A DNA stretch of 64,000 nt from Alphaproteobacteria bacterium (GCA_002690045.1 NZDE01000011.1:586582-650581); one strand, 5' to 3'; positions 25,909-36,110 are shown, counted from the stretch's first letter. Numbers and translations: made by a program. Notes: generated by a model not told the origin, from the letters alone.

Positions 25909-26880
25909 ATGAATATGAGCCTTACGCTTTCCCCAACAGATTTGAATTTCCGCACACATTTGTTAGGTGTGTTTTGTGCCTTTGCAGGATTTTCATGTTT
26001 TGCGATTGGGGATGCATCCTATAAATGGTTAATGCAGAGCCATACATTCTTCTTAATTCTATTTTTGGGTAGCGTTGCAGCTATAGCGATGATGAGCCTA
26101 TATATACCCTTTGGCGGCGGGCTAAAACTACTTAAAACATCCGTGCCAAAACTACAAATAGCGCGAACATTGGTGATAAGTACGCAGTTCCTCCTTTCAA
26201 TATATAGTATCCGTTATTTGCCCTTGCCTATTTTTTATACAATTGCATTCACTGCGCCTTGCCTATCCGCCATTATGGGGCGCGTTATTCTCAAAGAAAG
26301 CGTTAGTAAAGGGAATTGGCTTGCTATTATTATAGGGCTCGTCGGCGTTTTTATTGCCCTAAAACCATGGACAAGCTTTTATGAAAACGGCTTTTCTTAT
26401 GAGCCTATAGCCGTATTGGGGATTTTGGCCGCGTCTGTGTTCTTATCTGGCTCACAAATTCTGGCGCGTATCATTGGGCAAAAAAGTCAAGATTCTGGCT
26501 TTACAACGGCATACTACCCTATTTTCTTTGTCTTAATACTTAGCGGATACATGTATTTCTCTACGCCAGATATGCCTGCTCTAAGCAGCCTACATCTTAG
26601 TGAATATTTACTCGTCATCATTGCTGCACTTGGTGGCGTTGGCGGTAACGTTCTTCTCGCGATTAGTTTTGCAAAAGCGCCGCCGGCATTAGCTGCGCCA
26701 TTCCATTATAGCCAAATTATTTGGGCGATGATATTCGGCGTATTCTTATTTGGTGATAAGCTTGACCCTGCAATGCTTATAGGTGTAGGACTTGTTATTA
26801 TAAGCGGAATATATTTAGTAACGCATAGATTTCATAGTAAAAGGCAAATTGAAGATGAGCCAACAATCACACAACTCTAA
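25909..26880 (+). CDS. EamA-family (DMT) permease
   Basis: 323 residues with about ten membrane helices arranged as two EamA repeats (helices 1-5 and 6-10; the second repeat opens near VLGILAASVFLSGSQILARI). The drug/metabolite transporter superfamily exports diverse small molecules; the substrate cannot be predicted. Its 3' end overlaps the start of ctaA, so the two are co-transcribed and probably translationally coupled, although a functional link is not obvious. A second start codon lies two residues downstream. Confidence 0.88.
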   Translation: MNMSLTLSPTDLNFRTHLLGVFCAFAGFSCFAIGDASYKWLMQSHTFFLILFLGSVAAIAMMSLYIPFGGGLKLLKTSVPKLQIARTLVISTQFLLSIYSIRYLPLPIFYTIAFTAPCLSAIMGRVILKESVSKGNWLAIIIGLVGVFIALKPWTSFYENGFSYEPIAVLGILAASVFLSGSQILARIIGQKSQDSGFTTAYYPIFFVLILSGYMYFSTPDMPALSSLHLSEYLLVIIAALGGVGGNVLLAISFAKAPPALAAPFHYSQIIWAMIFGVFLFGDKLDPAMLIGVGLVIISGIYLVTHRFHSKRQIEDEPTITQL

Positions 26881-27835
26881 TACGTCGTCAAACGCAATAG
26901 CGCTCTGGCTTTACGGCTGTGCATTTATGGTGCTTGCCATGGCAATTATCGGGGCAATTACACGTCTAACCGAATCAGGTCTATCTATGGTCGAATGGCG
27001 CCCGTTACTTGGTGCTTTGCCGCCGCTCAATGAGGCCGAGTGGAACCGCGTTTACGAAATGTACAAACAAAGCCCTGAATTTGAACATAAACATTTTTGG
27101 ATGAGCTTGCATGATTTCAAGCAAATCTTCTTTTGGGAGTGGTTTCACCGCCTTTGGGGGCGCCTCATAGGTTTGGCCTTCCTGTTGCCTTTACTTTACT
27201 TTTGGCTAAGCAAACGTATACCGCAGGGCTGGAAACTTAAACTTATTGGCTTATTTTTTCTTGGCGGGGCACAAGGCCTAATGGGGTGGATAATGGTGAA
27301 AAGCGGACTTGTTGATCGTCCGTCTGTATCGCATTTTCGCCTTGCCGCCCATTTATCCCTTGCCGCATTAATTTTTGGGGCACTCATCTTAAGTGCTCGC
27401 GCAATTAGCAAACCGCAAAGCGACGATTATCACTTTGATAAACTTGGTTTAGCGGCCTTAGGCTGCGTTTTTATCACATTAATATGGGGGGCTTTCGTAG
27501 CGGGCCTTGATGCAGGCCTTGTTTATAATCATTTCCCTAAAATGACGCCGGATCATTGGTTGCCGCCAGAGGCCGATATAGACCCACTTAATAATCATGG
27601 CTGGGTTCAATTCACGCACAGGGTACTTGCGTTAATCTCATTCTTCGTTGTCGGCGCATATACGCATATGCGTAAAGCACATGCCGTGGGCGCAGCCTTA
27701 CTTATTCAGATTGGCTTAGGTATTGCAACATTATTAAGTGCGGTGATGATTCCGATAGCGGCGCTCCACCAAGCTGGTGCATTTATACTGATCGCGACAT
27801 TGATCTTGTCTTTATATCGTTCAAAAAAACGATAG
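26855..27835 (+). CDS. ctaA: Heme A synthase (COX15/CtaA)
   Basis: Membrane enzyme that oxidises the C8 methyl group of heme O to make heme A for cytochrome aa3 oxidases. The ATG at 26855 gives 326 residues and eight membrane helices in two halves. Conserved features are GAITRLTESGLSMVEWRP, the heme-ligand motif EWFHRLWGR, FTHRVLALIS in the second half, and ALHQAGA near the end. It overlaps the EamA gene by 26 bases. Its presence implies an aa3-type terminal oxidase and therefore aerobic respiration. Confidence 0.95.
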   Translation: MSQQSHNSNTSSNAIALWLYGCAFMVLAMAIIGAITRLTESGLSMVEWRPLLGALPPLNEAEWNRVYEMYKQSPEFEHKHFWMSLHDFKQIFFWEWFHRLWGRLIGLAFLLPLLYFWLSKRIPQGWKLKLIGLFFLGGAQGLMGWIMVKSGLVDRPSVSHFRLAAHLSLAALIFGALILSARAISKPQSDDYHFDKLGLAALGCVFITLIWGAFVAGLDAGLVYNHFPKMTPDHWLPPEADIDPLNNHGWVQFTHRVLALISFFVVGAYTHMRKAHAVGAALLIQIGLGIATLLSAVMIPIAALHQAGAFILIATLILSLYRSKKR

Positions 27836-27838
27836 AGC

Positions 27839-28747
27839 TCAATAGCGTTCTGGACGACCTAGCCAACCGCTTTTCACCCACCAACCTGGATGCTGAATAG
27901 CGATTTTCTCGGCGGCCTTCGCGGCTGCCTGATCAGTTGGGAAGAGCGCGAAGCATGTAGCGCCCGAACCAGACATGCGCGTAACCAGACATTCATCCTG
28001 CGCTTGTAGTGCATTTATAACATCAGCGAGCACTGGCAGCTTGGTTAATGCTGTGCTGTACATATGATTATCCATCTGATGCAAAAACTCACTTAACGCA
28101 TAAACATCATTAAACTGTTCAGGTACATTGATATATTCACCTTTTTGCACATTTAGATTTCTAAATATTTCTGCCGTGCTACAGCTTACCCTAGGGTTAA
28201 TAAGTAATATCGGCGTTTCAGGAAACACTTTAAGCGACATTAATTCTTCGCCAATACCGCGCATGACTGTGGCCTGACATGAAAAACATACTGGTACATC
28301 CGCACCTAACGCCAAAAGTAAATCATTCAAAAAAGGCGCCTGCGGACTCACGCCCCAGCGCTTCATCAGCCCCCAAATGCATGCGGCAGCATCAGATGAG
28401 CCGCCACCAATACCGCTGGCAATTGGTAAGTTCTTCGTAAGGGTAATTTTACAGTCCAGCTTATTACCACTTAGGTTAGCGAGGCCGTGCGCCGCGCGTA
28501 CAACAATATTTTCTGAATCGGCGTAGCTCGATTGCTCTGTTAAAGCAAAGCTATTCGCAAACGGGCCTTTAACGGCAAAATCAAACTCTGGTGCAGATTC
28601 AATTTTAACATGGTCACCAATATCAGCGAACGCGACCAAAGAATCAAGCAAATGTAGACCATCCGCCCGGCGGTCAATAACATGAAGATATAAATTCACC
28701 TTTGCAGGCGCTAATATAGATAATGTTTTCGTATGGGTTAACGCCAT
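27839..28747 (-). CDS. ispE: 4-diphosphocytidyl-2-C-methyl-D-erythritol kinase
   Basis: GHMP kinase of the MEP pathway to isopentenyl diphosphate. 302 residues: N-terminal APAKVNLYLHV with the substrate lysine, the glycine-rich ATP loop LPIASGIGGGSSDAAA, and C-terminal RMSGSGATCFALF. AGGGAGA ribosome-binding site. It converges with ctaA with three bases between stops and lies 34 bases downstream of the TPR gene on the same strand, so these two probably form one transcript. Confidence 0.96.
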   Translation of the reverse strand: MALTHTKTLSILAPAKVNLYLHVIDRRADGLHLLDSLVAFADIGDHVKIESAPEFDFAVKGPFANSFALTEQSSYADSENIVVRAAHGLANLSGNKLDCKITLTKNLPIASGIGGGSSDAAACIWGLMKRWGVSPQAPFLNDLLLALGADVPVCFSCQATVMRGIGEELMSLKVFPETPILLINPRVSCSTAEIFRNLNVQKGEYINVPEQFNDVYALSEFLHQMDNHMYSTALTKLPVLADVINALQAQDECLVTRMSGSGATCFALFPTDQAAAKAAEKIAIQHPGWWVKSGWLGRPERY

Positions 28748-28781
28748 AAGTCATCATCTCCCTATCACTGTGGATCCGCCT

Positions 28782-30428
28782 TTAATATCGGCTAAGCTTT
28801 TCCTCAAGCTGCGTCACCAAATCTGGCGCGTCTGCGTTGCTTAATGCACGCTTCCACTGAAACTCCGCCTCTGCTCGTCGGCCAACTTCCCAATAGGCAT
28901 CACCTAAATGGTCGTTAACAACAGGGTCGTAAGGCATAAGCGCTGCGGCTTTCTCTAAATGAATAGTCGCTTTATCAAAATGACCCAGGCGGAAATATAC
29001 CCATCCCAACGAATCTTGAATAGCGCCATCATTCGGCTCTAGATCCACAGCCTTTTCAATCAGCCCCAAGGCTTTTTCTAGATTCAAACCGCGGTCAGCC
29101 CAGCTATAGCCGATATAGTTCAACAAGAATGGTTGTTCTGGCTGAAACTCTAAAGCTTTAAGCAAATCTTTTTCCGCAGATGGCCATTTCCCCATGGCGT
29201 CATAAATGCGCCCACGCGCGAAATATATGTGCCAGAAATCTGCAGGATTTAAATTGGATGTCAGTTTCAAAGATTTATTATATGCCGACAACGCATCCGC
29301 ATACATGCCATTCTTAGCGTAAATGCCGCCGATTTGTACGTATAAATATAAATCTTTTTGTTCTGCGGCCATTTTCTCAAGAATGTTCAATGCCGGACGA
29401 ATTTCACCGCTATCGACCATTAATTCCGCAATAATTTTCTGCACTAAATTATATGAACGCGATTCTGGACTAACATTACTTAACGCTTGAATAGCTTCGC
29501 GCGTACGCCCATTTATGGCGGCATATTCAGCAACGCGAATACGTGCCTCCGTCAAATCAGGTACCATTGCGAGCGCCATATTAAATAATAGACGCCCTGT
29601 TTCATCTTGATATTGCAGATAAAGCGGCATGGCGAGGTCATAATAAATCCACGCGAAACCGTGGCGAACATCTGCGACGTTACGAATATCCGCAGGATTA
29701 TCTGCTTTTAACAAGGCGTCTTTATACTCCACATTGCGGCGTGCAAATACCGAAGATAAATGACGCTGTAAGGCCGGCGGCAGCTCATTTAACGCACCTG
29801 AATGTGCGACAATATCCTTAATTTCCTCATCCGCGTTGTAAGCATCCGCCGCGATTATTGCCTGATACGCAACAAATGGCTTTGATAAATCAAGCCCTTT
29901 CACGGCATCCGCATTTTCTGTTGCTGTATATAACCACGCCTGTACAGGTTCTTTTAAAAGCTGCGCGAGATTATCCATGGGTATATTATCTATAGCCATA
30001 CTCGCCGCGTTATAATCACCTTCAAGAACACGTCCCATAGCGTCAATGACATAGCTCAGCGCTGAATCATGTTGCTGTTCCACCAAATAACGCGCGAAGC
30101 TCATTGATTCATCATAACGCCCTGCATTCATCGCCATTAACATAGCTTGATAATGGGCTTCAAGATTACTGCCATCGCTATTCACAATATCATCGAAATA
30201 ATAGCTTGCCGCTTCCCAATCACTTTCAAGGCGCGCGATACGGCTTGAAAGATACGCCCCCGTTTTTGACATCGCACGATATTTCAATTCAGGGTTTTCT
30301 GCGTATTGCACAGCTGCGCTCTGGTCTTCAGCCGAAGCTTTCCAAAACCCGTTATCGACGCTGCTACATGCATTACACAGCATTGCAGCGGCTAATAATG
30401 ATGTTAACATAGGCATTTGTTTTCTCAT
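28782..30428 (-). CDS. Exported TPR-repeat protein
   Basis: 548 residues with an N-terminal secretion signal (SLLAAAMLC). A Cys follows (NACSSVD), but the residues before it are not an ideal lipobox, so lipidation is uncertain. The rest is helical with TPR units clear from about residue 360 on, for example EQPFLLNYIGYSWADRG, GAIQDSLGWVYFRLG and DPVVNDHLGDAYWEVG. The size and repeats resemble alphaproteobacterial periplasmic TPR proteins that act as scaffolds for envelope complexes. It sits upstream of ispE, a common arrangement in alphaproteobacteria. Confidence 0.85.
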   Translation of the reverse strand: MRKQMPMLTSLLAAAMLCNACSSVDNGFWKASAEDQSAAVQYAENPELKYRAMSKTGAYLSSRIARLESDWEAASYYFDDIVNSDGSNLEAHYQAMLMAMNAGRYDESMSFARYLVEQQHDSALSYVIDAMGRVLEGDYNAASMAIDNIPMDNLAQLLKEPVQAWLYTATENADAVKGLDLSKPFVAYQAIIAADAYNADEEIKDIVAHSGALNELPPALQRHLSSVFARRNVEYKDALLKADNPADIRNVADVRHGFAWIYYDLAMPLYLQYQDETGRLLFNMALAMVPDLTEARIRVAEYAAINGRTREAIQALSNVSPESRSYNLVQKIIAELMVDSGEIRPALNILEKMAAEQKDLYLYVQIGGIYAKNGMYADALSAYNKSLKLTSNLNPADFWHIYFARGRIYDAMGKWPSAEKDLLKALEFQPEQPFLLNYIGYSWADRGLNLEKALGLIEKAVDLEPNDGAIQDSLGWVYFRLGHFDKATIHLEKAAALMPYDPVVNDHLGDAYWEVGRRAEAEFQWKRALSNADAPDLVTQLEEKLSRY

Positions 30429-30502
30429 TTTTACTTCTATGAAAATAAGTATAGCATAAAATCCTGCTATTTCGTTAAAAACAGCAAGATTCCTTTATTG
30501 GC

Positions 30503-32167
30503 TTACATGTTCGGATATTTCGGCCCTTCGCCACCTTGCGGCGTTGTCCAATTAATATTCTGGGCGGGGTCTTTAATATCACAGGTCTTACAGTGGACGC
30601 AGTTTTGCGCATTAATTTGGAAATATGGCTCCCCCGCCTCATCTTGCAACACTTCATAAACCGCGGCGGGGCAATAACGCTGTGCCGGTTCATCATAATC
30701 AGGCAAATTCTGCGCAATCGGAATGTTTTTATCTTTCAGCTGCAAATGAACAGGCTGCTCTTCCGCATGATTTGTGCCAGATAAATACACACTCGACAAA
30801 CGATCAAAGCTGATTTTTCCATCTGGCGATGGGTAATCTATTTTCGGACAATCTGCCGCTTTCTTCAATTGCGTATGGTCTGCATGGTTCTTCAATGTAT
30901 ACGGCAGCAACCATCCACCAAAAGTTTGGAACGCTGCGTGAATAAAACCAAACCATAGCCCCTTGTGAAAACCTGGACGGATATTACGCACCTTATGAAG
31001 CTCTTTATAAATCCAGCTTTCTTTTAGCTTCTCACTATAAGCAGTACATTCAAGGCCGTAAGCTGCATCCTCTTCTTTGGTCAGCATATCAAACACGGCT
31101 TCCGCCGCAATCATGCCTGACTTCATTGCTGTGTGGTTGCCTTTAATTTTAGGTACGTTCAAAAACCCTGCGCTATCGCCTATCAACACACCGCCCGGGA
31201 ATGTTAATTTAGGTAGTGATTGAAACCCGCCCTCGACCAAGGTTTTTGCGCCATAAGCAAGGCGTTCGCCACCTTCGAGCAAGGCTTTAATTTTAGGGTG
31301 ATGTTTAAAGCGCTGCATTTCCGAAAACGGTGACAAATAAGGGTTTTCGTAGTCTAGCCCAACGACAAAGCCGATGGATATTTGGTTGTCTTCCATGTGA
31401 TAGAGCCATGAGCCACCATAAGTTTTTTTATCCATTGGCCAGCCGATACTATGCATAATTTCACCCTCATTATGCTTTTCAGGGGCGATGCGCCAAATTT
31501 CTTTAATGCCCAAGCCATAAGTTTGCGGGTCAGAATCTTTACGTAGGTCATATTTCGCGATGAGCTCTTTACTTAGTGAGCCATGACAGCCTTCTGCAAA
31601 GATTGTGGTTTTTGCGTGAAGCTCCATACCTGGTTCAAACATATCCGTTTTATTACCTTCGCGGTCGAGCCCCATATCACCCGTGGCAACACCAATCACT
31701 GCGCCATCACCATTATAGAGCACCTCTGCCGCCGCAAAGCCGGGAAATATTTCCACGCCCATTGCCTCGGCTTGCTCCCCAAGCCAGCGGCATAGGTTTC
31801 CAAGTGAAATAATATAATTGCCGTGATTACGCATTTGTGGCGGCGTCAGTAGCTTATATGCCTTGGTTTCAGTGAAAAAACTAAATGTATCTTTCTTGGC
31901 CTCAACTGTTAACGGCGCGCCTTTGTCTTTCCAATCGGGGATTAATTCATTCAAAGCGCGCGGTTCAAACACAGCGCCAGACAGCAAATGCGCCCCAACT
32001 TCTGCGCCTTTTTCAAGCACACAAACGGACAGTTCTTTGCCCTGTTCTTGGGCTTGTTGCATGAGGCGTATTGCGCATGATAACCCTGCGGGGCCTGCGC
32101 CTATAATCACCACATCATAAGGCATAAATTCACGATCTTCTCGAACAGCGTGCATAGAATCAACCAT
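30503..32167 (-). CDS. Electron transfer flavoprotein-ubiquinone oxidoreductase
   Basis: Passes electrons from acyl-CoA and amino-acid dehydrogenases via ETF to ubiquinone at the inner membrane. 554 residues: FAD-binding VVIIGAGPAGLSCAIRL near residue 20, the ubiquinone and membrane-surface region, and a C-terminal ferredoxin-like [4Fe-4S] domain with CPAAVYEV, then NCVHCKTCDIKDP. The ATG at 32167 has an AAGGA ribosome-binding site. ETF subunit genes are not nearby. It has a 74-base gap to the TPR gene. Confidence 0.95.
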   Translation of the reverse strand: MVDSMHAVREDREFMPYDVVIIGAGPAGLSCAIRLMQQAQEQGKELSVCVLEKGAEVGAHLLSGAVFEPRALNELIPDWKDKGAPLTVEAKKDTFSFFTETKAYKLLTPPQMRNHGNYIISLGNLCRWLGEQAEAMGVEIFPGFAAAEVLYNGDGAVIGVATGDMGLDREGNKTDMFEPGMELHAKTTIFAEGCHGSLSKELIAKYDLRKDSDPQTYGLGIKEIWRIAPEKHNEGEIMHSIGWPMDKKTYGGSWLYHMEDNQISIGFVVGLDYENPYLSPFSEMQRFKHHPKIKALLEGGERLAYGAKTLVEGGFQSLPKLTFPGGVLIGDSAGFLNVPKIKGNHTAMKSGMIAAEAVFDMLTKEEDAAYGLECTAYSEKLKESWIYKELHKVRNIRPGFHKGLWFGFIHAAFQTFGGWLLPYTLKNHADHTQLKKAADCPKIDYPSPDGKISFDRLSSVYLSGTNHAEEQPVHLQLKDKNIPIAQNLPDYDEPAQRYCPAAVYEVLQDEAGEPYFQINAQNCVHCKTCDIKDPAQNINWTTPQGGEGPKYPNM

Positions 32168-32260
32168 GTATAGTTCCTTGTTTTGACTTGTTCAGCCTGT
32201 CATTCTACCCTATAAATAACAATATCCCTATGCTGAATTTGATTTTTTTTAAGAAAGCTT

Positions 32261-33121
32261 ATGTCTGAAAATACACTTGCAGAACAAGATGCTCTTATCG
32301 GCGCGCTGACCTTCTATTTAGAAAGCGGCGTATCTGATTTTTGTATGGCTGAGGCAAGCGATATGAGCGCATGGGAAAAAGCGCCGCTAAATATTCTAAA
32401 GCCTGTAGCGCCGCCAATGCCTGCGCCATCAGCCCTGCCGCAGGCCGAATTTCACGCAGATATTGATGATGATGCCCCTGCCCCACTTGGTAAGGCCGAA
32501 GTTATCGCCGAAGTTACTGCGCTTTTAGAGAAGATAGATAATATCGATGCGCTGCGCGATGCCCTCACAAAATTCGATGGCCTAAGCATTAAGAAAACCG
32601 CCAGTAATTTGGTCTTTTCCGAAGGGCATAAAGATGCGCCGCTAATGATTATTAGTGAATTTCCGCAAGCAGATGAAGATATAAGCGGTACACCTTTTGC
32701 CGGTGTCAACCGTAAGCTAGTAGATTATGCACTTAGCGGCATTGCGCGTGACATAAAGTCTGATGACGCTAGCAAAGCCGTATATACAACAAGCCTTTTA
32801 AACTGGCGCCCACCGGGCAGCCGCTCTCCGCAAGACGTTGAATTAGAGGTTAGCCGCCTTATTCTTGATAAGCATATCGCCCTTGTGAAGCCAAAAGCTA
32901 TCTTCATGCTCGGTAATATTGTCTGCAAGAAGGTTTTGGGCTGCAAAACCAATATCAACAAATTACGCGGCAACTGGCAGAGTTACAAGCCAGAATGCGC
33001 ACCAGAGTTGAGCATTCCTGTCATGCCAAGTTATCACCCATCCGCTTTACTGGGGGCCCCTAAAAATAAGCGTCTCTTCTGGAGCGATTTGCTACAAATC
33101 AAAGCAAAACTAGCCGAATAG
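32261..33121 (+). CDS. Family 4/5-like uracil-DNA glycosylase, cluster cysteines missing
   Basis: 286 residues, first about 100 poorly conserved and Pro/Ala-rich. The UDG core follows: SEFPQADEDISGTPFAG (motif 1, normally GEAPG..ED..G.PF.G), NWRPPGSRSPQDVE, IFMLGN, LRGNW, and SYHPSALL (motif 2). The cysteines that usually hold the [4Fe-4S] cluster are replaced: FDGLSIKKTA has Leu where relatives show Cys, and no Cys is found after RPPGSRSPQ. So it is a diverged member that may lack a cluster or glycosylase activity. A nine-C run follows its stop. Confidence 0.75.
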   Translation: MSENTLAEQDALIGALTFYLESGVSDFCMAEASDMSAWEKAPLNILKPVAPPMPAPSALPQAEFHADIDDDAPAPLGKAEVIAEVTALLEKIDNIDALRDALTKFDGLSIKKTASNLVFSEGHKDAPLMIISEFPQADEDISGTPFAGVNRKLVDYALSGIARDIKSDDASKAVYTTSLLNWRPPGSRSPQDVELEVSRLILDKHIALVKPKAIFMLGNIVCKKVLGCKTNINKLRGNWQSYKPECAPELSIPVMPSYHPSALLGAPKNKRLFWSDLLQIKAKLAE

Positions 33122-33215
33122 CCCCCCCCCTGCCGAACACTGAAATAGTGCACAGTTTCAAGCACTTCCTTTAAAAGGCTGGACAGCGGCAGATTTTTTG
33201 CATATAAATCTGCTC

Positions 33216-35264
33216 ATGCGTAAGAAATATAGCGTCTTGGGACGCGCCCTTTGGGCCAGCTTAGTGCTTATTAGCACGGCATGGGCATTTATGCCTAGCC
33301 AAGCGAGCTCATTACAACCCGTGGCGCGACCAGAGGCCTTGAAACAGACGATCAACACGACAAGCTATAGCACGGAGAATATGCCCGCTGCGCTACGCCC
33401 TGCTGCGCGCCCCGATTCTCTGTATAAATCTGTAATTCTGTCTGATATTGAAGCTATGGCGCTGCATGCCGAAAGCCCAAAAATAAAAAGCCGTGCAACC
33501 GAAACGGTTTTGCCACGTCCACGCGCCGCGAAGATTTCAACGCTCGTCGAACGCAAAAAACAAGCAAAACAATCTACTACGGTTAGCGCTGCAGACCAAC
33601 GTCATTATGCGCGCATATTTGAATTACAAAAATCAGGCCGTTGGAACGAAGCCAATGCCCTGATTGATAAAGTTGAAAACACCAAATTAATGGGGCATGT
33701 TTTATATCAACGTTATATGCACCCAACAAAATACCGCTCAAAATTTGATGAGCTTTCATACTGGTTGGATTTATATAGCGACCACCCTGGCGCGCAAGAT
33801 ATATATGATCTTGCACAGCTGCGCAAACCCGCACAATTTAATGGCCCCCTAACGCAGCCAAAGAAAATTCGTAGAATGCGCGGTTCACTTGAGCACCAAA
33901 TCACAGATAGCGCCGAAAGGCATAGCGCTAAAAAGCGCAGTAAAACGCAGTACCGCGCTGTACGTACACTTGAGCGCAGCGTAGAAAAGTTTATTTCCCG
34001 TGGGCAGCCAACCAACGCCGTAACAACATTAGGTGAAAGTGCCGCAACAGCCTTTATGAGCACCGTGGAGCTAGACAACATTCACGCGCGTATAGCTGCG
34101 TCTTACCTTTATGAAGGTCGTCGCGATAAAGCGGCCGAGTACGCACAGAATGCTTGGGCGCGTTCACATGATGCTGCGCCACTAGCAGGTTGGGTTGCCG
34201 GTCTTACATCATGGATGAATGAAGATTACATTACAGCCGCAAATTATTTTGCGAAAACATCGCAGTCTGATTATGCGAGCGGTTGGTTAAAGTCTGCGAG
34301 CGCTTATTGGGCAGCGCGCAGCTACAAAATGCTACGTAACAGCACAAACCATCAGAAGTGGTTGTTAAAAGCGGCGGCGCATCCACGTACATTTTATGGC
34401 CTTATTGCCACGCGCGCTCTGGGCAAAAATGCGCTTAACGAATTTAACTGGGAAACCCCAAAATTCACAAAAGCACATGCGGATATTTTAAGCAAAATCG
34501 CATCCACGAACCGTGCCATGGCATTGGTTGAAAGTGGTCAATACCATTTAGCTGAACTTGAGTTCCGTCAAGTTTATCCGGGTGCAAACCCAGCGCTTCA
34601 AGAAGCAATGCTTGCCTATGCCGTAAATAATGGTCTTGCGTCATTCGCTCTACGCTTTGGTAACACCTATAGCGCAAATAACGGTAAACTTTATGACGCA
34701 GCGCTCTACCCCGTTGGTGGATGGCAGCCGAAAAATGGTTACCGTCTTGATAAAGCGCTGATTCACGCCTTTATCCGTCAGGAATCTGAATTTAATCCCA
34801 CAGCAGAAAACCCAAGCGGCGCGACAGGCCTCATGCAGCTTATGCCACGCACAGCAAGCTATGTAGCGGATGACCAATCTTATGGCGGTAAACTTGGCCG
34901 TTATTTGCTGAAAGATCCGAAAGAAAACCTAGAAATTGGCCAAAAATATATCCGCCAACTAATTGAACAATCCGCTATTTCAGGCGATCTATTCTCGCTT
35001 GCCATTGCCTATAATGCAGGCCCTGGTAATTTGCGCAAATGGAAGTCACAATATGCGGATATCAAAGACCCGCTATTATTTATTGAACTTATCCCAATGT
35101 CCGAAACACGCGGCTTTGTGGAGCGCGTTATGCGTAACCTTTGGATCTACCGTCAACGTATGAACCAACCGACCCCATCCCTAGACAATGTCGCAAACGG
35201 CAGCTGGGCACGCTATGTTCAGCTTGACAGCGACCTACCGTTTGAAGTTGCTTTGGGTGAGTAA
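33216..35264 (+). CDS. Soluble-type lytic murein transglycosylase
   Basis: Cleaves peptidoglycan glycan strands to 1,6-anhydro-muropeptides in the periplasm. The ATG at 33216 gives 682 residues, preferred over an upstream TTG because it starts a clean signal peptide (about residues 1-30). A long superhelical alpha domain follows, then the SLT catalytic domain with E523 in FIRQESEFNP, NPSGATGLMQLMP, and AIAYNAGPGNLRKW. The layout matches the Slt70 family. It follows the UDG-like gene on the same strand. Confidence 0.92.
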   Translation: MRKKYSVLGRALWASLVLISTAWAFMPSQASSLQPVARPEALKQTINTTSYSTENMPAALRPAARPDSLYKSVILSDIEAMALHAESPKIKSRATETVLPRPRAAKISTLVERKKQAKQSTTVSAADQRHYARIFELQKSGRWNEANALIDKVENTKLMGHVLYQRYMHPTKYRSKFDELSYWLDLYSDHPGAQDIYDLAQLRKPAQFNGPLTQPKKIRRMRGSLEHQITDSAERHSAKKRSKTQYRAVRTLERSVEKFISRGQPTNAVTTLGESAATAFMSTVELDNIHARIAASYLYEGRRDKAAEYAQNAWARSHDAAPLAGWVAGLTSWMNEDYITAANYFAKTSQSDYASGWLKSASAYWAARSYKMLRNSTNHQKWLLKAAAHPRTFYGLIATRALGKNALNEFNWETPKFTKAHADILSKIASTNRAMALVESGQYHLAELEFRQVYPGANPALQEAMLAYAVNNGLASFALRFGNTYSANNGKLYDAALYPVGGWQPKNGYRLDKALIHAFIRQESEFNPTAENPSGATGLMQLMPRTASYVADDQSYGGKLGRYLLKDPKENLEIGQKYIRQLIEQSAISGDLFSLAIAYNAGPGNLRKWKSQYADIKDPLLFIELIPMSETRGFVERVMRNLWIYRQRMNQPTPSLDNVANGSWARYVQLDSDLPFEVALGE

Positions 35265-35270
35265 AGCTAA

Positions 35271-36107
35271 CTATTTAAAAAACAGTTCATAAGTATCTTT
35301 GTTTACAATGCGCCCCAGACTACCATTTGTTGTGTGTATTTTAAAATCCAAAGGATTGAGGCTTAATCCAAAGGTAAACGGATATGTGTAATACTTGGCT
35401 CCTACTTGTGTCTTCTGATAAAGAGTACGCTGTTGGTCGCGCAATATAACTTTTCGTATTCTATAGCCTTTTTTCGTTCTATACATGCTGTCGATATAAT
35501 AATAATCTGCTTCACCACCTATCGTGTCAACTTTCTCGATACAAAGTGTTATTTTCTTATAATCATGTTGCGACAAATTCTTACAAGCGTTATCGTCCGC
35601 AAACTTATAATAAGACACGCCATTCTCAGGCAATGAAATCTTCACCGTCCTATACGCCCCCTCACTTAAAATCCTTCGGCACAAGCTCGAACAAACATCC
35701 ATACCTTTAGTTAGATATTGATCCAGATGTATGATATCGCCTACAAAGCGCTGCCCATCTAAAACTGGCTTATCATTAGCTCTAAGGCGTTCCATTTGAC
35801 CATTCATACCCATATTAACAATAAAAGGTATTAAAAAGGCGATACAAACTGTAATCATAAAAGCTAAGCTACGAGCAAACGGGATAAAAAAGCTATCAAA
35901 TAATATTGCGAAGCCACACAATACACAAAAATAGATAAAGATAGCCTGCCCATAAACAAACAAGAACGAAACCAGTGAGACCAAAGAAAAACTGCCCGTA
36001 CTTAAAGCCAGTAAATGGATTATAAACACACCACCAAAACCCGCTATGCAGACAAAGACAGCAATGGCTAGCAAAGCTATAAAAAGACATCTAAATAAAA
36101 TATGCAT
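35271..36107 (-). CDS. Unknown membrane protein with exported C-terminal domain
   Basis: 278 residues. The first about 115 are very hydrophobic with four predicted membrane helices; the remaining 160 form a soluble, Lys/Tyr-rich domain with four cysteines (DVCSSLCRRI; DNACKNL; TLCIEKV), probably periplasmic. I know no matching family. The DNA looks more AT-rich than its neighbours, which fits a recent gain, but I have not measured it. Translation starts directly after a run of eight G on the coding strand that serves as ribosome-binding site. Confidence 0.7.
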   Translation of the reverse strand: MHILFRCLFIALLAIAVFVCIAGFGGVFIIHLLALSTGSFSLVSLVSFLFVYGQAIFIYFCVLCGFAILFDSFFIPFARSLAFMITVCIAFLIPFIVNMGMNGQMERLRANDKPVLDGQRFVGDIIHLDQYLTKGMDVCSSLCRRILSEGAYRTVKISLPENGVSYYKFADDNACKNLSQHDYKKITLCIEKVDTIGGEADYYYIDSMYRTKKGYRIRKVILRDQQRTLYQKTQVGAKYYTYPFTFGLSLNPLDFKIHTTNGSLGRIVNKDTYELFFK

Positions 36108-36110
36108 TCA

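Noticed and set aside
35271-36107. Mobile-element cargo
   Set aside because: The AT-richness is suggestive, but there are no flanking repeats, integrase or transposase.
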